Assembly: GCF_000166135.1 (NCBI RefSeq)
Contig: NC_014666.1
Location: 2,728,001 to 2,792,000 of the forward strand
Direction of reading: 5' to 3'
DNA length: 64,000 bases
Source: Pseudofrankia inefficax
Lineage (GTDB): Bacteria; Actinomycetota; Actinomycetes; Frankiales; Frankiaceae
The position numbers were made by a program, and so were the translations under genes. Under the pieces are notes generated by a model that ran no database searches, was not told where the DNA came from, and worked only from the letters and a program-made list of their open reading frames with translations. Shown here piece by piece: positions 52,376-61,023 of the stretch (position 1 is its first letter; every line of letters begins with the position of its first letter).

Positions 52376-53064
52376 CTCGTGGGGGCGGCCGCGGACGAGG
52401 CGCCGAGGAGCGCCCCGAGCGCCACCTCCGCCTCGCTGGTGACCGCGATGGCGAGCACCTCGTCGCCGGGCTCGAACGTGCTGTCCGGCGACGGGACGAC
52501 GGCCTGGCCGCCGCGCAGGATCATGACCAGTGCGCAGTCCTGCGGCAGCGTCACCGAGCCGATCGCCTTGCCGGCCACCGGCGAGTCCGCCAGCAGCGTG
52601 AGCTCGACCAGCGACGCGTCCGACTGGCGGAACTTCATCAGGCGGACAAGGTCGCCGACGCTGACTGCCTCCTCGACGAGCGCCGTGAGCATCCGCGGCG
52701 CGGACACCGCCACGTCGACGCCCCAGCTCTCGGTGAACAGCCACTCGTTCTTGGGATGGTTCACCCGGGCGACGACCCGGGGCACCCCGAACTCGGTCTT
52801 GGCCAGCAGCGACACGACCAGGTTGACCTTGTCGTCACCGGTCGCGGCGACCATCACCGCGCAGTCGTTCAGGCCGGCGGACTCCAGCGAGGCCAGCTCG
52901 CACGCGTCGGCCTGCAGCCAGCGCGCCTTCGGCAGCGCCGTCGGCCGGATCTTGGCCGCGTCGCGCTCGATCAGCAGCACGTCGGTGCCGTTCTCGAGCA
53001 GCTCGGCCGCGATCGACCGCCCGACCTTGCCTGCGCCGGCGATGGTCACCAACTGACGAGTCAA
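52363..53064 (-). CDS. TrkA-type RCK protein (potassium transport regulatory subunit)
   Basis: A 233-residue RCK protein: N-terminal NAD(H)/nucleotide-binding Rossmann domain VTIAGAGKVGRSIAAELLENG, acidic strand end LLIERD, VMVAATGDDKVN, RVVARVNHPKNEW, and a C-terminal RCK_C domain from about residue 145 (VELTLLADSPVAGKAIGSV). Such subunits gate K+ transporters in response to nucleotides. The TTG at 53064 is the only suitable start and has AGGGGA nine bases upstream. It follows the second RCK gene by 25 bases, so the pair forms an operon, like CeoB/CeoC in mycobacteria. No TrkH/TrkG pore gene is present. Confidence 0.92.
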   Translation of the reverse strand: MTRQLVTIAGAGKVGRSIAAELLENGTDVLLIERDAAKIRPTALPKARWLQADACELASLESAGLNDCAVMVAATGDDKVNLVVSLLAKTEFGVPRVVARVNHPKNEWLFTESWGVDVAVSAPRMLTALVEEAVSVGDLVRLMKFRQSDASLVELTLLADSPVAGKAIGSVTLPQDCALVMILRGGQAVVPSPDSTFEPGDEVLAIAVTSEAEVALGALLGASSAAAPTSDEP

Positions 53065-53089
53065 CGGAGTACGTCCCCTCTGGTCGCCA

Positions 53090-53755
53090 CTAGGCGCCGG
53101 GCTTCGGGTCGGCGCGCACGATCGCGTCGGCCTCGGCGGCCCGCTTGCGGGTGGCCACGATGTGCAGGATGTCGCCGTCCTGCACCATCGTGCGGGCCTC
53201 CGGCACGAGGCCGTCGCCGTACCTGGTCACGCAGGCGACCCGCACCCCGGCCTCCAGCTCGATCTCCTTCACCAGCCGGCCTACCCACCCCTTGCTCGGG
53301 ATGACCTGGGTCATGACGACCTGGCCGCCCTGGTGGGTCCACTCCGGGGTGACCGCGTCGGGCAGCAACCGGGTGAGGATCTGGTCCCGCGTCCAGCGCA
53401 CGGTGGCGACGGTCGGGATGCCGAGGCGCTCGTACACCTCGGCCCGGCGTGGGTCGTAGATCCGGGCGACCACCCGCTGGACGCCGAACATCTCCCGGGC
53501 GACCCGGGCCGAGATGATGTTGGAGTTGTCCCCGCTCGACACCGAGGCGAAGGCGTCGGCCCGCTCGATCCCGGCCTCGACGAGGGTGTCACGGTCGAAG
53601 CCGACGCCGGTGACCTTGACGCCGGCGAACGACGCTGGCAGCCGGTGGAAGGCCCGGGGGTCCTGGTCGATGACGGCGACGCTGTGCCCGTGCCGCTCCA
53701 CCTGGAGCGCGAGCGCCGACCCGACCCGGCCGCAGCCGAGGATCACGACGTGCAT
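53090..53755 (-). CDS. TrkA-type RCK protein (potassium transport regulatory subunit)
   Basis: A 221-residue RCK protein with MHVVILGCGRVGSALALQVE (Rossmann glycine motif), VIDQDPRAF, ASVSSGDNSNIISARVAREM, VVARIYDPRRAEVYERLG and a C-terminal RCK_C domain with VACVTRYGDGLVPEA and VQDGDILHIVATR. Known partners bind NAD(H), ATP/ADP or cyclic di-AMP. First gene of the two-gene RCK operon and divergent from the KimA-type transporter at 53910, with 154 bases between starts. The layout suggests the pair regulates that transporter or a channel elsewhere. Confidence 0.92.
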   Translation of the reverse strand: MHVVILGCGRVGSALALQVERHGHSVAVIDQDPRAFHRLPASFAGVKVTGVGFDRDTLVEAGIERADAFASVSSGDNSNIISARVAREMFGVQRVVARIYDPRRAEVYERLGIPTVATVRWTRDQILTRLLPDAVTPEWTHQGGQVVMTQVIPSKGWVGRLVKEIELEAGVRVACVTRYGDGLVPEARTMVQDGDILHIVATRKRAAEADAIVRADPKPGA

Positions 53756-53897
53756 GGGGCGAGAGCGTAGCCGCGCGGAGGGTCACGGGTCGACGTTGAG
53801 CGCGGCGGTAACCGGGCGAGGTCGGATATCACACGCTCTGCGCACCGTCGGGCTATGGCGCAGCTCACATGCTGATGGGTGGCCGCAGGGGCGTCGA

Positions 53898-53909
53898 TAC
53901 CATCTGCGC
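53898..53909 (+). promoter_or_regulatory. -10 box of a leaderless promoter for the KimA-type gene
   Basis: TACCAT (53898-53903) lies six bases before the GTG at 53910, with no Shine-Dalgarno sequence. No cyclic-di-AMP riboswitch is recognisable; the space is too short. Confidence 0.45.
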
Positions 53910-56036
53910 GTGGCGCTCACGGACTGGCTGAAGCGCGGTTTTGTCGGCCGCCCCCTCGACAACAGCCAGTTGGGCGAGACGCTGTTGCCGAAGCGGGTCG
54001 CGCTACCCGTCTTCGCCAGCGACGCGCTCTCCTCGGTCTCGTACGCGACCGAGGAAATCCTGCTGGTCCTTTCCCTTGGCGGCCTGGCGTTCTACCACTT
54101 CACGCCGTGGATCGCCCTCGTCGTCGTGCTCCTGATGCTGACGGTCGTCGCGAGCTACCGGCAGAACGTGCACGCCTACCCGAGCGGTGGCGGCGACTAC
54201 GAGGTGGCGACGACCAACCTGGGCGACTCCGCCGGCCTCACGGTCGCGAGCGCCCTGCTGGTCGACTACGTGCTGACGGTGGCGGTGTCCGTCTCGGCCG
54301 GTGTCGCGAACCTGACCTCGGCGGTCACCAGCTTCGCGCCGCACCGGGTGCTGATCGCGGTCGTGCTGATCGTGCTGTTGACCATGATGAACCTGCGCGG
54401 GGTCCGTGAGTCCGGGACGGCGTTCTCGATCCCGACCTACGGCTTCATCCTCGGCGTCTTCGTAATGATCGCCATTGGTGTGGTGAAGATTCTGCTCGGC
54501 CACACGCCGCGGGCCGAGAGCGCTTCGTATCACGTCGCCGCGTCTGGTCACTACTCCGGTGTAGCACTTGCCTTCCTCGCGCTGCGAGCGTTCTCCTCCG
54601 GCTGTACGGCGCTCACCGGGGTCGAGGCAATCAGCAATGGCGTGCCGGCGTTCCGCAAGCCCAAGAGCAAGAACGCGGCGACCACGCTGCTCCTGATGGG
54701 TGTCATCGCGGCGCTGATGTTCGGCGGCGTCACGTTGCTCGCGATGGTCAGCCATGTGCGGGTCGCGTCGGACCCGAGCAAACTGATCGGCGCGCACGGC
54801 GACCAGCCGACCGTCATCGCCCAGGTCGCGGCGAGCGTGTTCGGGCACGGCTCGATCGGGTTCGTCTACATCGCCACCGTGACCGCGCTGATCCTCGTGC
54901 TGGCCGCGAACACCGCGTTCAACGGCTTCCCGGTGCTCGGGTCGATCCTCGCCCGCGACGGCTACCTGCCCCGCCAGCTGCACACCCGCGGCGACCGGCT
55001 GGCGTACTCCAACGGCATCCTGCTGCTGGCCGGCTTCGCCACCCTGCTGGTCGTCGTGTTCAAGGCGGAGACGACCCGGCTGATCCAGCTCTACATCGTC
55101 GGAGTGTTCGTCTCGTTCACCCTCAGCCAGACCGGCATGGTCCGCCACTGGCAGCGCATCCTGCGGTCCCAGCAGGGCGAGGCGGCCACCCAGCCGGGCC
55201 GCCGCGTCATCCGCCGCCGCCAGACGATCAACTTCTTCGGCGGCTGCATGACCGGCCTGGTGCTGATCCTGGTGCTGGCGACCAAGTTCGTGCACGGCGC
55301 CTTCATCGTCGTCATCGCGATGCCGTTGATCTTCATGCTGATGAAGTTCATCCGCCGCCACTACGACCGGGTCGCCACGGAGCTGCGGGCCGAGCCCGGC
55401 GCGCCGCTGCTGCCGTCCCGGGTGCACGCCGTCGTCCTGGTCAGCAAGATCCACAAGCCGGCCCTGCGCGCGCTCGCCTACGCCAAGGCGACCCGGCCGT
55501 TCAGCCTGGTCGCGCTGACCGCCGCGGTCGACCAGGCCGACGCCGAGCGGCTGCGCGACGAATGGCACGAGCGCGGCATCAGCATCGACCTCGTGACGCT
55601 GGCCTCGCCCTACCGGGAGATCAGCGGCCCGGTGCTCAAGTACGTCGCCGAGATCCGTCGGGAGAGCCCGCGCGACGTCGTGGCGGTCTTCCTGCCCGAG
55701 TACGTCGTCGGCCACTGGTGGGAGCACCTGCTGCACAACCAGAGCGCGTTGCGGCTCAAGGCCAGGCTGCTCTTCCAGCCGGGTGTCATGGTGACGAGCG
55801 TGCCCTGGCAGCTGGAGTCCTCGAACCGGGCCGGCGACCGGCCGGAGCGGGAAGGCGCCGGCGCGGTCCGCGGTGGCTGGGCCGGCCCGCGCAGCTCGGT
55901 GGCCGTGAGCGTCGGCCTGCCTGCCGGGCCGGCCGCGTCCGCGCCGACGCCCAACGGCCCCGCCGGCACCCCACCGCCCGTCGCCTCCGCCCCGCCGCCC
56001 GTCGCCTCTGGCCAGGGCGACGAGCCGAAGGGCTAG
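53910..56036 (+). CDS. KimA-type APC-family potassium transporter
   Basis: A 708-residue transporter with about 12 membrane helices (about residues 45-480) and a cytosolic C-terminal domain. The sequence follows the KimA family closely: FASDALSSVSYATEEI, YPSGGGDYEVATTNLG, LLVDYVLTVAVSVSAG, LRAFSSGCTALTGVEAISNG, LVLAANTAFNGFPVLG, FVSFTLSQTGMVRHW and the late HNQSALRLKARLLF. The Asp/Tyr positions that bind K+ in Bacillus KimA are conserved (from family knowledge). In Bacillus this K+/H+ symporter is shut off by cyclic di-AMP. Adjacent divergent RCK genes strengthen a potassium role over amino-acid transport. The last 120 residues are a Pro/Gly-rich extension. Confidence 0.85.
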   Translation: MALTDWLKRGFVGRPLDNSQLGETLLPKRVALPVFASDALSSVSYATEEILLVLSLGGLAFYHFTPWIALVVVLLMLTVVASYRQNVHAYPSGGGDYEVATTNLGDSAGLTVASALLVDYVLTVAVSVSAGVANLTSAVTSFAPHRVLIAVVLIVLLTMMNLRGVRESGTAFSIPTYGFILGVFVMIAIGVVKILLGHTPRAESASYHVAASGHYSGVALAFLALRAFSSGCTALTGVEAISNGVPAFRKPKSKNAATTLLLMGVIAALMFGGVTLLAMVSHVRVASDPSKLIGAHGDQPTVIAQVAASVFGHGSIGFVYIATVTALILVLAANTAFNGFPVLGSILARDGYLPRQLHTRGDRLAYSNGILLLAGFATLLVVVFKAETTRLIQLYIVGVFVSFTLSQTGMVRHWQRILRSQQGEAATQPGRRVIRRRQTINFFGGCMTGLVLILVLATKFVHGAFIVVIAMPLIFMLMKFIRRHYDRVATELRAEPGAPLLPSRVHAVVLVSKIHKPALRALAYAKATRPFSLVALTAAVDQADAERLRDEWHERGISIDLVTLASPYREISGPVLKYVAEIRRESPRDVVAVFLPEYVVGHWWEHLLHNQSALRLKARLLFQPGVMVTSVPWQLESSNRAGDRPEREGAGAVRGGWAGPRSSVAVSVGLPAGPAASAPTPNGPAGTPPPVASAPPPVASGQGDEPKG

Positions 56037-56042
56037 CCGGCA

Positions 56043-57527
56043 GTGGCCCACGACCCGGCCGGCCCCGGTGGCGGCAGGGCAGGCAGGCGGCACGCCCGCG
56101 CCGTCGCCTCCGCAGCCGAGCCCGAGAGGCTCGTCGAGCTCGAGGTGGGCCGGGTGGCCCACGGCGGGTCCTGCGTGGCACGGGCCGAAGGCCGGGTCGT
56201 GTTCGTCCGGCACGCGCTGCCCGGGGAGCGGGTGCGCGCCCGGGTCACCGACCGTTCGCATGACCGCTACTGGCGGGCCGACGCCGTCGAGATCCTGGAG
56301 CCCTCGCCCGACCGGGTGACGCCACCGTGCCCGCACGCCGGGCCGCGCCGCGCGGCGGGTGAAGCCGGCCCGGCGCCCCTGGGCGGCTGCGGCGGCTGCG
56401 ACTGGCAGCACGCCACCCTGGTCGCCCAGCGCCACCTGAAGGCCCAGGTCGTCGCCGAGGCCCTGCGCCGCCAGGGCGGCCTGAGCGCCCACGTCGCCGG
56501 CGAAGACGAGAAGGACCAGACCGAGGCCGCCGGCCTCGCGATCGCCGTCGAGCCGCTGCCCGGGCTCGGGCTGGGCGACGGGCTCGGCTGGCGCACCCGG
56601 ATGCGCTTCGCCGTCACGGCGGCGGGCGAGGTCGGCCTGCGGGCCCACCGCTCCCACGAGGTCCTGGCCACGCCCGACTGCCGGATCGCCCACCCGCTCG
56701 TCGTGGAGGCCGTCGCCGGGCGGCGCTTCGCGGACGCCGAGGCCGTCGAGGTCGCCGCGAGTGTCAGCTCGGGGCGGGCGCTCGCCCGGCCCACCGGCCG
56801 TGGGCCGGCCGCGAGCCCGCGGCCTGCGGCGGACGGGGCGGATCAGGACCTCGTCGAACGGGTGCGTGGCCGGGAGTTCCAGGTCGACGCTGGCGCCTTC
56901 TGGCAGGTGCACCCCGCGGCGGCGGGAACCCTCGTCGACGCGGTGCTGGCCGCCCTGGAGCCCCAGCCGGGGGAGCGCGCCCTGGACCTCTACTCCGGTG
57001 CCGGGCTGTTCGCCGCGTTCCTCGCCGAGCGCGTCGGCCCGGACGGCCAGGTGATCGCGCTGGAGTCCGATTCCGCCGCCGTCGCCTCGGCGGCGCGGAG
57101 CATGGCCGACCTGCCCTGGGTCTCCGTCCGCCCGGTCCGGGTCACCGCCAAGACCGTCCAGGGCGCTGTGGGCCTGGCGGGCAGGACCGGCCCGGGTGGC
57201 CTGGCGGGCAAAACCGGCCCGGGTGGACTGGCGGGCAGAACCGGCCCGGGTGGACTGGCGGGCGGAGCCGGAGCCGACGGTGGCCGCGCGATCGACGTGG
57301 CCGTGCTCGACCCGCCGCGCGCGGGTGCCGGCGTCGACGTGCTCACCGCGCTGCTGGGGCTGCGCCCGCGCGCCGTTGCCTACGTGGCCTGCGACCCGGT
57401 CGCGCTCGGCCGGGACCTCGCTGTCGCGGTGTCCTGCGGCTACCGGGTCAGCGACGTGCGCGCGTTCGACCTCTTCCCGATGACGGCCCACATCGAGTGC
57501 GTCGCCCGGCTCGTGCCGGCGAGCTGA
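56043..57527 (+). CDS. TRAM-domain class I RNA uracil-C5 methyltransferase
   Basis: A 494-residue RlmD/TrmA-type enzyme. The TRAM domain covers about residues 28-88 (VGRVAHGGSCVARAEGRVVFVR). A probable iron-sulfur site is formed by Cys in TPPCPH (about 95) and GGCGGCDW (about 116-119). The SAM site is ALDLYSGAGLFAAF (about 314) and the catalytic Cys lies in VAYVACDPVALGRDL (about 450). Between SAM site and catalytic motif, residues about 377-408 are four 9-residue GLAGRTGPG-like repeats, absent from the family. It starts seven bases after the transporter stop, so is probably cotranscribed with it. rRNA or tRNA substrate not determined. Confidence 0.92.
   Translation: MAHDPAGPGGGRAGRRHARAVASAAEPERLVELEVGRVAHGGSCVARAEGRVVFVRHALPGERVRARVTDRSHDRYWRADAVEILEPSPDRVTPPCPHAGPRRAAGEAGPAPLGGCGGCDWQHATLVAQRHLKAQVVAEALRRQGGLSAHVAGEDEKDQTEAAGLAIAVEPLPGLGLGDGLGWRTRMRFAVTAAGEVGLRAHRSHEVLATPDCRIAHPLVVEAVAGRRFADAEAVEVAASVSSGRALARPTGRGPAASPRPAADGADQDLVERVRGREFQVDAGAFWQVHPAAAGTLVDAVLAALEPQPGERALDLYSGAGLFAAFLAERVGPDGQVIALESDSAAVASAARSMADLPWVSVRPVRVTAKTVQGAVGLAGRTGPGGLAGKTGPGGLAGRTGPGGLAGGAGADGGRAIDVAVLDPPRAGAGVDVLTALLGLRPRAVAYVACDPVALGRDLAVAVSCGYRVSDVRAFDLFPMTAHIECVARLVPAS
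57171..57265 (+). repeat. 27-bp tandem repeats inside the RNA methyltransferase gene
   Basis: Units start at 57171, 57198 and 57225, with a partial fourth at 57252; they differ at few positions. Each unit encodes nine residues of GLAGRTGPG type. Unit number could vary between strains without a frameshift. Confidence 0.9.
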
Positions 57528-57723
57528 CCGGGACCGCCCGCTACCCCGTTTGGCTTCGAGGGGTAGTCGCTTGACCGACATGGCGTGGCGGCCGAACGGC
57601 GGTAGGTTCAGATGAGTACCGGCGCACCGACGAAAAGTCGCCGCGGCGGAGTGTGGATTCTACCGCCAGGGGTGTGAATTGACCCGCGAGCGTGTCGATC
57701 TCACATGTCGGGTGCCGGTCCCA

Positions 57724-57749
57724 TGACCGTCATCTGGTCAGGCTAGGCT
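57724..57749 (+). promoter_or_regulatory. Probable dxs promoter with an inverted repeat
   Basis: TGACC-7-GGTCA (57724-57740) is followed directly by TAGGCT (57744-57749), a -10 box about 48 bases before the dxs start. The dyad occupies the spacer region, as an operator would. Confidence 0.45.
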
Positions 57750-57797
57750 TTCCCGGACCCCGGGACCGAACCCCAGTCGGGGGAGGGAGTGCACGCC

Positions 57798-59786
57798 GTG
57801 ACGTTGTTGTCGACGATCAACAGCCCACAGGACGTCAAACGCCTCGACCCCGAGGAGCTGCCCGCTCTGGCCGCGGAGATCCGTGATTTCCTGATCCACG
57901 CGGTTGCGCGCACAGGCGGCCACCTCGGTCCGAATTTGGGCGCGGTCGAGCTGACGTTGGCAATTCATCGGGTATTCGACTCGCCTTTTGACCGCATCCT
58001 CTGGGACACCGGTCATCAGTCCTATGTGCACAAGATGCTGACCGGACGCGTCGGCGCGTTCGACAAGCTGCGGCAGCGCGGCGGCATGTCCGGCTACCCG
58101 AGCCAGAGCGAGTCCGAGCACGACATCATCGAGAACTCGCACGCTTCGACAGCGCTCTCGTACGCCGACGGCCTCTCCCGCGCCTACGCCCTGCGCGGCG
58201 AGGACAGGCACGTCGTGGCCGTCGTCGGTGACGGTGCCCTGACCGGCGGCATGTGCTGGGAGGCGATCAACAACATCGCCGCCGGCGACCGCCGCGTCGT
58301 GATCATCGTGAACGACAACGGCCGCTCCTACGCGCCGACGATCGGCGGCCTCGCCGACCACCTGGCGGCGCTGCGGCTGGCGCCCGAGTACGAGCAGGTG
58401 CTCGACGTCGTCAAGCAGGTCCTCGGCCGCACCCCTCTGGTCGGGGCCCCGCTGTTCGACGCGCTGCACGGCATCAAGCGCGGCATCAAGGACGTCGTCC
58501 AGCCGCAGGGCATGTTCGAGGACCTCGGCCTGAAGTACGTCGGCCCGGTCGACGGGCACGACCCGGCCGCGATGGAGCAGGCGCTGCGCCGGGCGAAGGA
58601 CTACCACCGCCCGGTCATCGTCCACGCCGTCACCCGCAAGGGCTTCGGCTACCCGGCCGCCGAGCAGGACGAGGCCGACCAGTTCCACTCGGTCGGCGTC
58701 ATCGACCCGAAGACCGGGAAGTCGACGGCGGCGAAGAAGGGCCAGGCCTGGACGAGCGTCTTCTCCGACGAGATCGTCCGGATCGGCGCGGAGCGGCCCG
58801 ACGTGGTCACGATGACCGCCGCGATGCTCCAGCCCGTCGGCCTGCACGCGTTCGCGAAGGCCTTCCCGGACCGGGTCTTCGACGTCGGCATCGCCGAGCA
58901 GCACGCCACCACCTCGGCGGCGGGCCTGGCGATGGGCGGCCTCAAGCCGGTCGTCTGCATCTACGCGACGTTCCTCAACCGGGCGTTCGACCAGGTGCTG
59001 ATGGACGTCGCGCTGCACCGCCAGCCGGTCACGTTCGTCCTGGACCGCGCCGGGGTCACCGGCGAGGACGGGGCGTCGCACAACGGCATGTGGGACATGT
59101 CGATCATGCAGGTCGTTCCGGACCTCGCGATCGCGGCGCCGCGCGACGAGGTGACGCTGCGGGCCCTGCTGCGCGAGGCGGTCGCCGAGACCGAACGGCC
59201 CAACGTCATCCGCTTCCCCAAGGGCTCCGTCGGCGCGGAGATCCCGGCGATCGACACGGTCGGCCCGGTGGACGTGCTGTTCCGCGAGCCGGCGGTCGCG
59301 CGGCACCGTGAGGTGCTGCTGGTCTCGATCGGCGCGATGGGCACCACCTGCCTGGAGGTCGCCCGCCGGGTGGCCAGCCAGGGCATCGGGATCACCGTCG
59401 TCGACCCGCGTTGGGTCAAGCCGGTGCCGTCCGAGATCGTCGAGCTGGCCCGCGACCACGACCTGGTCGTCACGGTCGAGGACAACGGCCGGGTGGGCGG
59501 CGTCGGTGCCGCGATCGCGCAGGCGCTGCGCGACGCCGACGTGGACGTCCCGCTGCGCGACTTCGGTATCGCCCAGCGCTTCCTCGATCAGGGCAAGCGC
59601 GACGAGGTGCTCGCCGAGGTCGGGCTCGCTCCGCAGGACCTGGCCCGCAAGGTCGTCGAGGCGGTCGCCCGCCGCCAGCCCGCGCTCGCGGGAGACCCGG
59701 GCGAGACCGTCCCGGCGCCGGCCACCGAGCCGAATGCCGTGAGGGCCGCCAAGGCCTCGCCGCGGCAGCGGGGTGCCTCGGAGTAG
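57798..59786 (+). CDS. dxs: 1-deoxy-D-xylulose-5-phosphate synthase
   Basis: A 662-residue thiamine-diphosphate enzyme that condenses pyruvate and glyceraldehyde-3-phosphate, the first step of the MEP isoprenoid pathway. TPP and Mg2+ binding: [16 protein letters not shown] (about residue 144) and NDNGRSY. The general base lies in [16 protein letters not shown] (about 364), [14 protein letters not shown] is near the N-terminus, and the transketolase C-terminal domain is intact. The GTG at 57798 gives the usual [10 protein letters not shown] start; a GTG at 57789 is possible. It would supply undecaprenyl carriers among other isoprenoids. Complete. Confidence 0.97.
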   Translation: MTLLSTINSPQDVKRLDPEELPALAAEIRDFLIHAVARTGGHLGPNLGAVELTLAIHRVFDSPFDRILWDTGHQSYVHKMLTGRVGAFDKLRQRGGMSGYPSQSESEHDIIENSHASTALSYADGLSRAYALRGEDRHVVAVVGDGALTGGMCWEAINNIAAGDRRVVIIVNDNGRSYAPTIGGLADHLAALRLAPEYEQVLDVVKQVLGRTPLVGAPLFDALHGIKRGIKDVVQPQGMFEDLGLKYVGPVDGHDPAAMEQALRRAKDYHRPVIVHAVTRKGFGYPAAEQDEADQFHSVGVIDPKTGKSTAAKKGQAWTSVFSDEIVRIGAERPDVVTMTAAMLQPVGLHAFAKAFPDRVFDVGIAEQHATTSAAGLAMGGLKPVVCIYATFLNRAFDQVLMDVALHRQPVTFVLDRAGVTGEDGASHNGMWDMSIMQVVPDLAIAAPRDEVTLRALLREAVAETERPNVIRFPKGSVGAEIPAIDTVGPVDVLFREPAVARHREVLLVSIGAMGTTCLEVARRVASQGIGITVVDPRWVKPVPSEIVELARDHDLVVTVEDNGRVGGVGAAIAQALRDADVDVPLRDFGIAQRFLDQGKRDEVLAEVGLAPQDLARKVVEAVARRQPALAGDPGETVPAPATEPNAVRAAKASPRQRGASE

Positions 59787-59865
59787 TCAGCACGACGCAC
59801 GACCGGATCGGTCCCGGCCGCGCCGCTCAGGCCACCCGCCTGAGCCGCGCGGCCGGACCGGCTTC

Positions 59866-59877
59866 TAGGCTTGGCCG
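59866..59877 (+). promoter_or_regulatory. -10 box of a leaderless promoter for the UPF0104 gene
   Basis: TAGGCT (59866-59871) followed by six bases and the GTG at 59878; no ribosome-binding site. Confidence 0.5.
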
Positions 59878-60984
59878 GTGGACTCCAACCCGACCCCGGC
59901 GGCGCGGCCCGATCGGCCCGAGGGGACGGCGCGGCCCGGAGGGACGGCGCGGCCCGGGGAGACCGGGCCTGGCGACGGGTCGGGGCGGGCTCGCCGGGGC
60001 GGGGCGCTGACGTGGGTGGTGCGTGGGGCGCTGCTGCTGGCCGGTGTGCTGCTGATCGTGGCGCTGGTGCGCGGCTGGCACGACGTGTCGACGTCGATCC
60101 GCCGGCTCAGCGTCGGCGGCGTGATCGGGTCGGCGGTGGCGACCGTGGTCGCCGTGGGGCTGACCGTGCTGTCGTGGCGGGCCGTGCTGGCCGGGCTGGG
60201 CGCCCGCCTGCCGGTGCGGGCCGCGACCAGGATCTTCTTCGTCGGGCAGGTCGGGAAGTACATCCCCGGCAGCGTGTGGCCGGTGCTCGCGCAGATGGAG
60301 CTGTCCCGGGACTACGGGGTGTCCAGGCCGCGCTCGGGTGCCGCGAGCCTGATCGTGCTCGCTCTCGCCGTCCCCTGCGGTGGCCTGGCCGCCGCCGTGA
60401 CGCTGCCGTTCGCCTCCCGGGACGCGTTCACCCACTACTGGTGGGCGTTCGTCGCCGTGCCCGTGTTCGCGGTCGTGCTCGCGCCACCGGTGCTGAGCCG
60501 GCTGCTCGCGGTCGCCTTCCGGCTGCTGCGCCGCCCGCCGCTGGCCGACCCGCTCACCAGCCGCGCGGTGCTCGCCGGCGCCGGCTGGCTGCTGGTCAGC
60601 TTCGGCTGCTACGGCGTCGCCACCTTCCTGCTGGCTCGTGACCTCGCGCCCGCCGTGGGCGGTCCACGGCTGCTGGCGCTGTCGGCCGGCGCCTACGCGC
60701 TGGCCTGGACGGCGGGCTTCCTCGTCCTGGTGGTCCCCGCCGGCGCGGGCATCCGGGAGGGTGTGCTGCTGCTGGCGCTGGCCCCGGCGCTGACGCACGA
60801 GGCGGCCGGGGTCCTGGCCGTCGTCGCCCGCCTCCTGGCCACCGTCGCCGACCTCGTCTGGGCCGGGGTCGGCGTCGCGCTGCGGCCCCGCGGCGCCGGG
60901 CGAGAGCCGTTGCCGGACGGCACCGATCAGCCGGAGTCCCCCGCGGCGCCGGTCGCCCGGCACCGCCTCGCCAGCCGTCGCTGA
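59878..60984 (+). CDS. UPF0104/AglD2-type flippase-like membrane protein
   Basis: A 368-residue protein with a disordered Pro/Gly/Arg-rich N-terminus (about 42 residues) and about eight membrane helices. Segments such as FFVGQVGKYIPGSVWPVLAQ (about residue 119) and VVPAGAGIREGVLLLALA mark the lysylphosphatidylglycerol-synthase transmembrane/UPF0104 family. In MprF this domain flips aminoacylated phospholipid, while stand-alone versions are linked to lipid-linked glycan export. The DUF2156 protein that would be the other half of MprF is encoded convergently at 61024-63126. Start fixed by the -10 box. Confidence 0.85.
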   Translation: MDSNPTPAARPDRPEGTARPGGTARPGETGPGDGSGRARRGGALTWVVRGALLLAGVLLIVALVRGWHDVSTSIRRLSVGGVIGSAVATVVAVGLTVLSWRAVLAGLGARLPVRAATRIFFVGQVGKYIPGSVWPVLAQMELSRDYGVSRPRSGAASLIVLALAVPCGGLAAAVTLPFASRDAFTHYWWAFVAVPVFAVVLAPPVLSRLLAVAFRLLRRPPLADPLTSRAVLAGAGWLLVSFGCYGVATFLLARDLAPAVGGPRLLALSAGAYALAWTAGFLVLVVPAGAGIREGVLLLALAPALTHEAAGVLAVVARLLATVADLVWAGVGVALRPRGAGREPLPDGTDQPESPAAPVARHRLASRR

Positions 60985-60993
60985 CGGACCTGC

Positions 60994-61015
60994 CCCGGGC
61001 GGGTACCCGCCCGGG
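60994..61015. terminator. 22-bp perfect palindrome between convergent genes
   Basis: A perfect 22-base palindrome centred on GGGTACCC lies in the 39 bases separating the UPF0104 and DUF2156 genes. It would form an 11-bp stem less the loop, serving as a bidirectional terminator. Confidence 0.7.
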
Positions 61016-61023
61016 AGGCCCGG

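Noticed and set aside
54003-57581. Open frame of 1192 codons on the minus strand
   Set aside because: It is the antisense of the KimA-type transporter and RNA methyltransferase genes, both with clear motifs. Its product is His/Arg/Gln-rich low-complexity sequence, a known artefact of GC-rich coding DNA.
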